Shown here piece by piece: positions 32,001-41,025 of a stretch of DNA of 64,000 nt; positions within the stretch are counted from its first letter, which is position 1, and the number at the start of each line of letters is the position of its first letter. Source of the DNA: Allacma fusca (Eukaryota > Arthropoda > Collembola > Symphypleona > Sminthuridae); NCBI GenBank assembly GCA_947179485.1, contig OX359246.1, forward strand, positions 8,928,001 to 8,992,000, read 5' to 3'. The translations under genes and the position numbers were made by a program. A model generated the notes under the pieces. The model was not told the DNA's origin, did not search any database, and was given only the letters and a program-made list of their open reading frames with translations.

Positions 32001-33029
32001 CAAAGATTAATCAAGAACTGTCCAACGTGCATTCCGCACAGACAAGAGAGGAAAGAGCCGCTGATGCCCAGTGATTTTCCTCACCGACCCTGGTCTACAA
32101 TAGGCATGGACCTCTTTCACAATGAAGGAAGAAACTACTTAATAATATCCGACTATTATTCAAGATACCCAGAAGTAGTGCTATTATCAAGTACCACCTC
32201 AGATGCAATCATTCAACATTGCAAATCAATCTTTGCCAGACACGGCATACCGGATATTGTCAGATCCGACAATGTACCTCAGTTCCAAGAGGCATTCAAA
32301 TCATTTGCAACCAAATGGGGATTTCAACACATTACATCCAGTCCCCATTACCCACAAAGCAACGGCTTCATAGAAGTCATGGTCAAAACCATCAAGAACC
32401 TGCTCAAGAAAAATCCCAAGGATTTTCAAGAAGCATTACTAGAGTACAGGAGTACTCCACTAGGCAACGGTTATAGTCCAGCACAACTACTAATGGGACG
32501 ACGCCTTAAAACAAGTTTGCCTACAACACCCAAGTCACTGCAGCCAAAAGCAGTAAATGCAAAAGCAGTAAAAGATTTTGAAACTGCTAAGAAATTGAAA
32601 GGCAAAAACAACTTTGACAAAAGACACGCCGTTGTTACCAAACCAGACCTTTCTATCGGACAACCTGTATGGGTGAAAGACAAGCAGCTATGGGGCACAA
32701 TCCAGAGCCCAACGAAGGAACCACGATCTTATAACGTGCATACTCCCCAAGGAACCTATAGACGAAACACCTCGCAACTATATCCCATGACCACCCCGGT
32801 CAAGAAACAGGAATTCGTAACACCCCCGGAGGAACCACCATCTACACCTAGTCCAGCAAGAACGGAAATTATCCCCTACAGCACCACCCCAAGTCCCTTC
32901 AAGCAGATCAAAACTCCAAGTCCTCCCAAGGTCAAAACATTTACTCTCCCAGGATCCAGCCGATCAGATCCAGTGACCAAAACCCGATCAGGACGTCTAG
33001 TCAAGAAACCTGATAAATATGTAGCTTAA
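29028..33029 (+). CDS. Gag-Pol polyprotein, tandem copy 1
   Basis: Single ORF of 1333 residues from the ATG at 29028 (context GTCATGG; the ATG at 28974 would add 18 unconserved residues). Order: gag; two zinc knuckles starting at C210 (C-X2-C-X5-H-X4-C, one residue longer than usual) and C231 (canonical); protease with DTGAD at 314; reverse transcriptase with DD at 596-597; RNase H with TDAS (D743); integrase with a HAGH...CPTC zinc site (first His 965) and catalytic D1028, D1081, E1116. No env and no chromodomain seen. The residue after D1081-N is Val, where the partner copy and related integrases have Gly, so this integrase may be impaired. It differs from copy 2 at 878, 965, 1083 and 1290. 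Confidence 0.95.
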   Translation: MATPAAPPTDALRPPEAFSYDTPSQWTTWIRRFQGFVTLSKQTDDAWKISSLLYYMGGTAYEIFGSFQLSKTDAKDYDKVCEAFRAHFIGKLNVVFERFMFNSRVQHADENVDQFITDLHKLAKTCNFQSLHDELIRDRIVIGILDKTVSLQLQTKDKLTLEEAVAHVKTHEKFKKQQPTISGGNTDVDRVFGKKNSQAKGKFNNKTWKCFNCGETKQHSKEECRAKGAKCRNCGKIGHFAKVCKSAKDPAKPKIKSKIQEVTENSDTDSVFMGEVNRTTGRSDTTPNLIEEHPKSHWSTEILVGNVPIIFKLDTGADVTIIPEHIFEQNLPKAVSHLRPDHRKFSAANGTNLAVTGRFKANLLYKDRATQADVYVASGLKQPLLGRNECLALQLIKLTVNSIDMVGAYTTVQPHTEFPKLFKGLGTMEQPYTIRLKDGAQPYAIAQPRKVAIPLLPKLKEELNKLENQGVIKPIDEPTAWCAPIVVVQKPNGDIRLCKDFTKLNESISREFHPMPVVTETIAKIHGAVIFSKGDNRQGFHQIKLSEESQKLTTFITPFGRYCCLRLPFGISSAPEHYQKRMSEALTGLPVIHHTDDWLVWGRNQEEHDKNLRLVLTRLQEKGITLNPEKCEFGVKEVKFLGHIISAKGISIDPKRLRAITQLPTPKDTSDVRSFVGFIMYIGQFIPNLSTIMEPLYALLKKDVEFKWGDAEQKAHATLVRLLTSAPVLAIYNPNSPTIISTDASSFGVGAILKQKLPDGTWKLVACASRTLSSAEKNYAQIEKECLAIIWACEKFQTFLTGLQFQVETDHKPLLAILKTKHLDELSPRLQRFRLRLMRYDFSIYHTPGKNLVGADFLSRHPLLTVGNLDFTMDCDAAISLFIDSLPATDAKLQEIKEAQHKDETCKQLAKYSRSGWPPLKELTEEFKLFHTHKDEISVQGDLLLRGNRLIIPKSLQSELLQRVHAGHMGISKARARAHTSMWWPGISRDIQRLIKNCPTCIPHRQERKEPLMPSDFPHRPWSTIGMDLFHNEGRNYLIISDYYSRYPEVVLLSSTTSDAIIQHCKSIFARHGIPDIVRSDNVPQFQEAFKSFATKWGFQHITSSPHYPQSNGFIEVMVKTIKNLLKKNPKDFQEALLEYRSTPLGNGYSPAQLLMGRRLKTSLPTTPKSLQPKAVNAKAVKDFETAKKLKGKNNFDKRHAVVTKPDLSIGQPVWVKDKQLWGTIQSPTKEPRSYNVHTPQGTYRRNTSQLYPMTTPVKKQEFVTPPEEPPSTPSPARTEIIPYSTTPSPFKQIKTPSPPKVKTFTLPGSSRSDPVTKTRSGRLVKKPDKYVA

Positions 33030-33090
33030 ATATTTCTCATGCTATGTAATTTCTTATTCTTATTCTTCACAGTTATAATTTTGTAATCTT

Positions 33091-33102
33091 AAAAAGAGAG
33101 GA
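33091..33102 (+). promoter_or_regulatory. Polypurine tract
   Basis: AAAAAGAGAGGA abuts LTR 2. The identical tract at 37670-37681 abuts LTR 3. It primes plus-strand DNA synthesis in LTR elements. Confidence 0.85.
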
Positions 33103-33470
33103 TGTGTGAATATTGCGTATATCGTACCGTTACTCTCCACCCGTCTCAACACCTGCTCATTCCTGTCCTAACCTGAATGAACCTGTTCATTCCTGTCTGA
33201 ACCTGCATGGACTGGAATCATCCTGTTCCAACCTGAACCTTCTGCAGCCGTTACCTTTGCTAGGCTGAGACACACTCTCTTGCCTGTATATAAAGGATTC
33301 CTTCCTCATGCTACCTCAGTAGCGTCTCACTCACTATCTCTACTCTTACTCTCTCTCTCTCCGTTACTTCTTCCCATTCGGCTTTCTGAATAAACTCAAT
33401 TCTTTACTATCCAAAGAATCGTTAATCCTATCATTCATTCACCGCACTACATCTCATTAGGATTAATACA
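33103..33470 (+). repeat. LTR 2 (shared by both bodies)
   Basis: Same sequence and length as LTR 1 by eye. It serves as 3' LTR of the first body and 5' LTR of the second. No target duplication on either side. Confidence 0.95.
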
Positions 33471-33606
33471 TGGTGTCAGAAGTAGTCGAAACTCACAGCC
33501 ATAATTTACATAAAAAGTTTACCCTTTACGGTATACACACACATACTACTCAATGCCACATACACTCCGTGGCCACAAAACTCCAGTATCTCTTCTCACC
33601 TTCGTC

Positions 33607-36600
33607 ATGGCTACTCCCGCCGCACCTCCAACGGACGCACTCAGACCTCCAGAGGCATTCTCCTATGACACCCCATCTCAATGGACTACCTGGATTCGTC
33701 GCTTCCAAGGGTTTGTGACACTTTCCAAGCAAACGGACGATGCATGGAAAATCAGTTCACTACTATATTACATGGGCGGAACCGCATACGAAATCTTTGG
33801 CTCATTCCAACTCAGCAAGACGGATGCCAAGGATTACGACAAAGTATGTGAAGCCTTCCGAGCCCATTTCATTGGAAAACTGAACGTCGTTTTTGAACGC
33901 TTCATGTTCAATTCCCGAGTACAGCACGCAGATGAGAATGTGGATCAATTCATCACGGACCTGCACAAGTTGGCAAAAACTTGTAACTTCCAATCTCTAC
34001 ACGATGAGTTAATTCGCGACCGTATAGTGATCGGCATTTTGGACAAAACCGTATCTCTACAGCTTCAAACAAAGGACAAATTAACTCTAGAAGAGGCGGT
34101 GGCTCACGTGAAGACTCATGAGAAATTCAAGAAGCAACAACCCACCATTTCCGGAGGAAATACAGACGTGGACCGAGTTTTTGGCAAGAAAAACTCCCAG
34201 GCTAAAGGTAAATTCAACAATAAAACATGGAAATGTTTTAATTGTGGAGAGACGAAGCAACACTCTAAAGAGGAATGCAGGGCCAAGGGAGCCAAGTGCA
34301 GAAATTGCGGCAAAATAGGACATTTCGCCAAAGTTTGCAAGTCAGCCAAGGACCCAGCAAAGCCGAAGATTAAATCAAAAATACAAGAAGTCACCGAAAA
34401 CAGTGACACAGATTCCGTATTCATGGGAGAAGTCAACAGGACTACCGGGCGGTCAGATACAACCCCCAATCTGATTGAAGAGCATCCCAAGAGCCATTGG
34501 TCAACAGAAATCCTGGTGGGAAATGTCCCCATCATCTTCAAGTTAGACACAGGCGCGGATGTGACAATCATCCCAGAACATATTTTTGAACAAAATTTAC
34601 CAAAAGCAGTCAGTCATTTACGACCGGACCACAGGAAATTCAGTGCCGCGAATGGCACCAACTTAGCAGTTACCGGCAGATTCAAGGCCAATTTACTGTA
34701 TAAAGACAGAGCAACCCAGGCAGACGTTTACGTGGCCTCAGGACTCAAACAGCCGCTACTAGGGCGCAACGAGTGCCTAGCTTTACAGCTAATCAAACTT
34801 ACAGTTAACTCAATTGACATGGTCGGAGCGTACACTACAGTACAACCCCATACCGAGTTCCCAAAACTATTCAAAGGATTAGGCACTATGGAACAACCCT
34901 ACACAATCAGGCTCAAGGACGGAGCCCAGCCATATGCCATAGCACAACCTAGGAAGGTTGCCATTCCCCTCTTACCTAAACTCAAAGAAGAGTTAAATAA
35001 ACTGGAAAACCAAGGAGTAATCAAGCCAATTGACGAACCAACGGCTTGGTGTGCCCCTATAGTGGTCGTACAAAAACCTAACGGAGATATCAGGTTGTGT
35101 AAAGACTTTACAAAACTCAACGAGTCTATTTCAAGAGAGTTCCACCCGATGCCGGTGGTAACAGAAACCATAGCGAAGATACACGGTGCCGTAATCTTCT
35201 CAAAAGGCGACAACCGCCAAGGATTCCATCAAATCAAATTATCGGAAGAAAGTCAAAAGCTAACAACCTTCATTACACCATTTGGACGATACTGTTGCTT
35301 ACGATTGCCATTTGGAATCAGCTCCGCCCCTGAACACTACCAGAAGCGTATGTCAGAGGCCCTGACAGGACTTCCCGTAATACACCACACTGACGATTGG
35401 CTCGTGTGGGGAAGAAATCAAGAGGAACACGACAAGAACTTAAGACTAGTTCTCACCCGCCTTCAAGAAAAGGGAATCACACTCAACCCTGAGAAGTGCG
35501 AGTTCGGAGTAAAGGAAGTTAAGTTTCTTGGACACATCATTTCCGCTAAAGGAATCAGTATCGACCCAAAACGGCTAAGAGCCATTACTCAATTACCTAC
35601 ACCTAAAGACACTTCTGACGTTAGAAGTTTCGTAGGCTTTATCATGTACATAGGACAGTTCATCCCAAACTTGTCCACTATCATGGAACCACTGTACGCC
35701 TTACTCAAAAAGGATGTAGAATTCAAGTGGGGAGACGCAGAACAAAAAGCACACGCCACGTTAGTCAGATTACTAACGTCCGCACCCGTACTGGCAATCT
35801 ATAATCCAAACTCCCCCACAATCATTTCTACCGACGCCTCCTCATTTGGGGTAGGAGCAATCCTCAAACAAAAACTGCCCGACGGTACTTGGAAACTTGT
35901 TGCATGTGCCTCACGTACACTATCCTCAGCAGAAAAGAACTATGCACAAATAGAAAAAGAATGCCTTGCCATAATATGGGCATGTGAAAAATTCCAGACC
36001 TTTCTCACTGGCCTACAGTTCCAGGTCGAGACAGACCATAAACCACTTCTTGCAATCTTGAAGACCAAACACTTGGACGAATTATCTCCCCGTCTGCAAC
36101 GATTTAGATTGCGACTAATGAGATACGATTTCTCCATATACCACACTCCAGGGAAAAATCTAGTCGGAGCGGATTTCCTATCCAGACACCCACTCCTTAC
36201 CGTGGGTAACCTGGACTTCACAATGGATTGTGATGCATCAATTTCTTTATTTATTGATTCCTTACCGGCAACTGACGCCAAACTACAGGAAATCAAAGAG
36301 GCCCAACACAAGGACGAGACGTGCAAGCAATTAGCCAAGTACAGCCGTTCGGGATGGCCTCCTCTCAAGGAACTCACTGAGGAGTTCAAACTATTTCACA
36401 CTCATAAAGATGAAATCTCAGTACAAGGAGATTTACTGTTAAGAGGCAACCGCCTCATTATTCCCAAGAGTTTACAATCGGAACTTCTGCAACGTGTCCA
36501 AGCTGGGCACATGGGAATTTCCAAGGCGCGGGCCAGAGCCCATACTTCCATGTGGTGGCCCGGAATCTCAAGAGACATTCAAAGATTAATCAAGAACTGT

Positions 36601-37608
36601 CCAACGTGCATTCCGCACAGACAAGAGAGGAAAGAGCCGCTGATGCCCAGTGATTTTCCTCACCGACCCTGGTCTACAATAGGCATGGACCTCTTTCACA
36701 ATGAAGGAAGAAACTACTTAATAATATCCGACTATTATTCAAGATACCCAGAAGTAGTGCTATTATCAAGTACCACCTCAGATGCAATCATTCAACATTG
36801 CAAATCAATCTTTGCCAGACACGGCATACCGGATATTGTCAGATCCGACAATGGACCTCAGTTCCAAGAGGCATTCAAATCATTTGCAACCAAATGGGGA
36901 TTTCAACACATTACATCCAGTCCCCATTACCCACAAAGCAACGGCTTCATAGAAGTCATGGTCAAAACCATCAAGAACCTGCTCAAGAAAAATCCCAAGG
37001 ATTTTCAAGAAGCATTACTAGAGTACAGGAGTACTCCACTAGGCAACGGTTATAGTCCAGCACAACTACTAATGGGACGACGCCTTAAAACAAGTTTGCC
37101 TACAACACCCAAGTCACTGCAGCCAAAAGCAGTAAATGCAAAAGCAGTAAAAGATTTTGAAACTGCTAAGAAATTGAAAGGCAAAAACAACTTTGACAAA
37201 AGACACGCCGTTGTTACCAAACCAGACCTTTCTATCGGACAACCTGTATGGGTGAAAGACAAGCAGCTATGGGGCACAATCCAGAGCCCAACGAAGGAAC
37301 CACGATCTTATAACGTGCATACTCCCCAAGGAACCTATAGACGAAACACCTCGCAACTATATCCCATGACCACCCCGGTCAAGAAACAGGAATTCGTAAC
37401 ACCCCCGGAGGAACCACCATCTACACCTAGTCCAGCAAGAACGGAAATTATCCCCTACAGCACCACCCCAAGTCTCTTCAAGCAGATCAAAACTCCAAGT
37501 CCTCCCAAGGTCAAAACATTTACTCTCCCAGGATCCAGCCGATCAGATCCAGTGACCAAAACCCGATCAGGACGTCTAGTCAAGAAACCTGATAAATATG
37601 TAGCTTAA
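33607..37608 (+). CDS. Gag-Pol polyprotein, tandem copy 2
   Basis: Same length and domain order as copy 1 (1333 residues). Four amino acids differ: Ser878, Gln965, Gly1083 and Leu1290. Gly1083 is the usual residue next to the second catalytic Asp of integrase. Gln965 replaces the first histidine of the integrase zinc-binding HHCC site, which may weaken it. Each copy therefore carries one change at a different conserved integrase position. The ORF is otherwise open and the LTRs are intact. Confidence 0.95.
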   Translation: MATPAAPPTDALRPPEAFSYDTPSQWTTWIRRFQGFVTLSKQTDDAWKISSLLYYMGGTAYEIFGSFQLSKTDAKDYDKVCEAFRAHFIGKLNVVFERFMFNSRVQHADENVDQFITDLHKLAKTCNFQSLHDELIRDRIVIGILDKTVSLQLQTKDKLTLEEAVAHVKTHEKFKKQQPTISGGNTDVDRVFGKKNSQAKGKFNNKTWKCFNCGETKQHSKEECRAKGAKCRNCGKIGHFAKVCKSAKDPAKPKIKSKIQEVTENSDTDSVFMGEVNRTTGRSDTTPNLIEEHPKSHWSTEILVGNVPIIFKLDTGADVTIIPEHIFEQNLPKAVSHLRPDHRKFSAANGTNLAVTGRFKANLLYKDRATQADVYVASGLKQPLLGRNECLALQLIKLTVNSIDMVGAYTTVQPHTEFPKLFKGLGTMEQPYTIRLKDGAQPYAIAQPRKVAIPLLPKLKEELNKLENQGVIKPIDEPTAWCAPIVVVQKPNGDIRLCKDFTKLNESISREFHPMPVVTETIAKIHGAVIFSKGDNRQGFHQIKLSEESQKLTTFITPFGRYCCLRLPFGISSAPEHYQKRMSEALTGLPVIHHTDDWLVWGRNQEEHDKNLRLVLTRLQEKGITLNPEKCEFGVKEVKFLGHIISAKGISIDPKRLRAITQLPTPKDTSDVRSFVGFIMYIGQFIPNLSTIMEPLYALLKKDVEFKWGDAEQKAHATLVRLLTSAPVLAIYNPNSPTIISTDASSFGVGAILKQKLPDGTWKLVACASRTLSSAEKNYAQIEKECLAIIWACEKFQTFLTGLQFQVETDHKPLLAILKTKHLDELSPRLQRFRLRLMRYDFSIYHTPGKNLVGADFLSRHPLLTVGNLDFTMDCDASISLFIDSLPATDAKLQEIKEAQHKDETCKQLAKYSRSGWPPLKELTEEFKLFHTHKDEISVQGDLLLRGNRLIIPKSLQSELLQRVQAGHMGISKARARAHTSMWWPGISRDIQRLIKNCPTCIPHRQERKEPLMPSDFPHRPWSTIGMDLFHNEGRNYLIISDYYSRYPEVVLLSSTTSDAIIQHCKSIFARHGIPDIVRSDNGPQFQEAFKSFATKWGFQHITSSPHYPQSNGFIEVMVKTIKNLLKKNPKDFQEALLEYRSTPLGNGYSPAQLLMGRRLKTSLPTTPKSLQPKAVNAKAVKDFETAKKLKGKNNFDKRHAVVTKPDLSIGQPVWVKDKQLWGTIQSPTKEPRSYNVHTPQGTYRRNTSQLYPMTTPVKKQEFVTPPEEPPSTPSPARTEIIPYSTTPSLFKQIKTPSPPKVKTFTLPGSSRSDPVTKTRSGRLVKKPDKYVA

Positions 37609-37681
37609 ATATTTCTCATGCTATGTAATTTCTTATTCTTATTCTTCACAGTTATAATTTTGTAATCTTAAAAAGAGAGGA

Positions 37682-38049
37682 TGTGTGAATATTGCGTATA
37701 TCGTACCGTTACTCTCCACCCGTCTCAACACCTGCTCATTCCTGTCCTAACCTGAATGAACCTGTTCATTCCTGTCTGAACCTGCATGGACTGGAATCAT
37801 CCTGTTCCAACCTGAACCTTCTGCAGCCGTTACCTTTGCTAGGCTGAGACACACTCTCTTGCCTGTATATAAAGGATTCCTTCCTCATGCTACCTCAGTA
37901 GCGTCTCACTCACTATCTCTACTCTTACTCTCTCTCTCTCCGTTACTTCTTCCCATTCGGCTTTCTGAATAAACTCAATTCTTTACTATCCAAAGAATCG
38001 TTAATCCTATCATTCATTCACCGCACTACATCTCATTAGGATTAATACA
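37682..38049 (+). repeat. LTR 3
   Basis: 368 bp, same ends as LTR 1 and 2, followed directly by the TATAT duplication at 38050-38054. Confidence 0.95.
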
Positions 38050-38054
38050 TATAT

Positions 38055-38436
38055 TCCCAACAAACTGTAAAACAAAATCTTGACTCAGCCTCATCAGTTG
38101 CTTAATCCTCTAACTGGAGTACATATAGGGCTGTCAAATACCTTCATTTACCTTGGTTTTCTAAGTTCTAATCATGGTACATAATTGCAGCACACATATA
38201 CATATTTGTACAGAATTTTATTCTGGAATAGAAAGAAATTCTTTAAATCAAGCCGTCAGCAATTGACGGAATTTGTGACCAGGAAACAAAAAAACTTTAA
38301 AAATCGAATCACGACTTCTTTAGGCCTTCTTCAGCATTCCTATCTTCGAAACCAACCCTATTTTTAATGTCTTCCAGCGAAAATAAAGCTCCGCCAAATG
38401 CTTGCCAGATTTGACCTTCGTAAATATAAGGCAATT
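38055..38436. other. Intergenic DNA, nothing recognised
   Basis: The continuation of the locus interrupted by the LTR array. No coding signal or repeat identified. Confidence 0.35.
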
Positions 38437-38444
38437 ACTTAAAC

Positions 38445-39429
38445 TATAGCTCCTCACGAGTACGAGTAGATACTCGAGTTTGGAGTTCGAGTACGAGTAC
38501 GGGTCGAGTACGGTATCAACTTAAATTGGTACTTGTACTCGTCGGTCGAGTATCTGTTTTCGTACTCGAACTTGAGTATATTTCTAACGAGTATCAGAGC
38601 GAGTACGAGTACGTTCAAAGTACTTGAACCAAAGCACGAGTACGAGTTCGGGACATAAATTCAAAAGTACTTGAACCCGTACTTGGATTTACATTTGATA
38701 CTCGAGTAATTTCCTCCAGCACAAAGTCCACATCCATATTTCCTTGATTACAAAAAAAGTTGTTGTTATTCCGAAGCAAAAAAGGAAAAGCGGTTAAATT
38801 CAAAATTACTGCGAATAGCATGAAACGTTACACCTACAGCGTAAGTTATTGTTACAACTCCGAATTGAGTACTACTGCAGTTATTAATTGTAAGTACTTA
38901 CCTATCGCCGCAAAATATAATGGAACAGGAGAATAGGGCATAATTAATGCAGGTTAGAATGAGATTGACCTGACTGAAGACAATCCAGTCGATATGACTG
39001 GCAGAATCAAATCTTGATCTATTGTGCATCGGCATTTTAATCTCGTTGGATAAAATTTTCATTGCAAACACTGTTCGTAAGTTGCAGTTACAAATTCTTG
39101 TTAGTTGAATCTACTATTTGTTTTCTATGTCAATATCTGTTTAACAAAAAATAACATCTAGAAAAATTTTCTTCGGTGTACTTGATACTCGAGTACGGTT
39201 CGAGTACGAGTTCAAGTACGGGTCGGTCGGTATAAACGTTTTATACTCGTAAGTACGGTCCAAGTTCGGTAAAAAATTTAGAAATATAATACCGTCCTCC
39301 GAGTACTGGATTTTTTACTCGAACTTGAAGACACAAGTCCGGGTTAAGCGGGAATTTGACCCGACAATTCGAGTACGGTTCCAAGTACGAGTACGGTATG
39401 GATAACTACTCGACCCGTGAGGAGCTATA
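38445..39429. mobile_element. Word-array element 9 (GAGTACGAGT type)
   Basis: The TIR is TATAGCTCCTCACG, exact at both ends. The flanking octamer ACTTAAAC is perfect (38437-38444 and 39430-39437). Arrays of GAGTACGAGT and its inverse occupy 38455-38710 and 39175-39415. The middle is AT-rich and non-coding. The TIR core GCTCCTCAC is shared with the large element at 40039-45721, so this is a plausible non-autonomous partner. Confidence 0.92.
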
Positions 39430-39437
39430 ACTTAAAC

Positions 39438-40030
39438 ACTTCTTATTGATAACTGCGGATGGAGAAGCAGACTGTGTGAGATGAACGCTAGTTTTAGAAT
39501 CTAGTTTAGACAAGAAAAAATTCTCATTAAACTCCCAGTTCAGATCTAACTTTAATTTTATGTCGTAGGGTATAAAGCTCACTATTAAATAGATGTAAAC
39601 CTATTGAGCTTCCCGAAGGCAATGATTGCCACTATTGAGCGCAGTTAGGTATTTCGTCATATCTTTTCAATAATGAATTTCCCTAACTTTGTTGTCTGGT
39701 TGTAGGGGTCAATTGACACATCTCGTGTAATGCACACAATGCACGGGACTTCAGTTTCAGTAGCTCCTGAGAAGCCACTACATTTTCCTAGCACCAATTC
39801 TCAAAAATTTCGAAACAAATTTATAGCTTTCAAAATGAAATCTTTTTGAATAATTTATGAATTGAAATCATGGGGATTTTCTGAAAGCGGGATGAAACAA
39901 ATTTGAAATTTCTGCAAGCAGATTTTCTGAATCGAGATGGAATTGAATACGGAATTGTCTACTGAGATTAATTTGATTCTTGACACTCTAAATACACAGT
40001 AGACATTCATGCTACAATTATTCCTATTCT
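39438..40030. other. Intergenic DNA between two elements
   Basis: About 590 bp without a recognisable gene or repeat. Confidence 0.35.
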
Positions 40031-41025
40031 ATACTAATTAGGGCTCCTCACAATTTCAAGTAGTAATTGCAACTATCAATTTCAAATACAATTTCAATTC
40101 AATTTCAATTGATGATAATCTGTAAGTTGTAAATTGAAATCAATTTCAAATAAAAATGGCTTTTTAGTTGTTGATTCAATTTCAATTACAAATCAACTAT
40201 CAATTTAGTCATTATAATTGGGAACTTCCACAATTTCAATTTCAAATAGCTGCGTTGCCAAAAATTGATAGTTGAAGTTGATAATTGACAACTAGTAAAT
40301 GTTAAGGCAAGAATGCGCGCAAAGGCAGGAATGTGTAATCAAAGCGCGGAGATTACTCAACTCCCCAAATAAAATGACACCTTAATGTGCTGCTTATTTC
40401 TTCTAATACAAAAGCAACGAAACACTGAAAAAGTAACTCCAATCCAAACTAAATGGGGAACCAACAATTACCGAATCTGAAAATCTGTTTGATATTCAAA
40501 TGATTAGTTGTAAATACGATTCCATGGACAAATTTGAGCGATATCTTTCAGAGCACCAGACAAAATCGACAGACCCAACGTACCAAAAAAGTTTCAGTTA
40601 ACGTGAATTACCGGTTAAAATGAAGTTTTGTTATTTTTAAAGCGCAATATTAAAGTAAAATTTGTGTTCTACAATTAACGAAAATATACATGCCAAGAGA
40701 ATACGCTTAACACTTCAACCAGTAAAAACGGTTTAACAGTGGATCCATCTATGCAGTTCTATGAGACGTAAGCATGTATGCTAAAATAAAAGGTTGAAAA
40801 ACAACAACCGTCACAAACACCGACACCATTCAACCGCGAAACGATACTGTAACCGCCACAGTGGTAGGAACATTGGAAGACAGCGTGCTCAATTCACATT
40901 GTGCTTTAGTGAGGAATTCATCACGAAATTAGGATTCAATTTAATTAAACATTCTAAATATTGAACTTCTACAAATTACAACATTTGTATTATCTCAGGT
41001 GAGCTTAATTTGATTTTTTATAGTT

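Larger units (their letters stand above)
28524..38049 (+). mobile_element. Tandem Ty3/gypsy array: LTR-body-LTR-body-LTR
   Basis: Three 368-bp LTRs (28524, 33103, 37682) alternate with two internal regions at an exact period of 4579 bp. One 5-bp target duplication, TATAT, flanks the entire array (28519-28523 and 38050-38054). No duplication lies around the middle LTR. I found only four differences between the bodies, and the LTRs look identical, so the array is very young. A single integration followed by LTR recombination, or integration of a tandem product, explains the single outer duplication. The family resembles K02A2.6-like gypsy elements, without an env gene. Confidence 0.95.

Noticed and set aside
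29508-32698. Long minus-strand ORFs inside the tandem gag-pol bodies
   Set aside because: Antisense shadows of a long coding region; identical in both copies only because the bodies are identical.
40999-41023. Possible intron (CAG^GTGAGC ... TTTTATAG) before the transposase ATG
   Set aside because: It would be about 25 bp, too short for a normal spliceosomal intron. Left unannotated.
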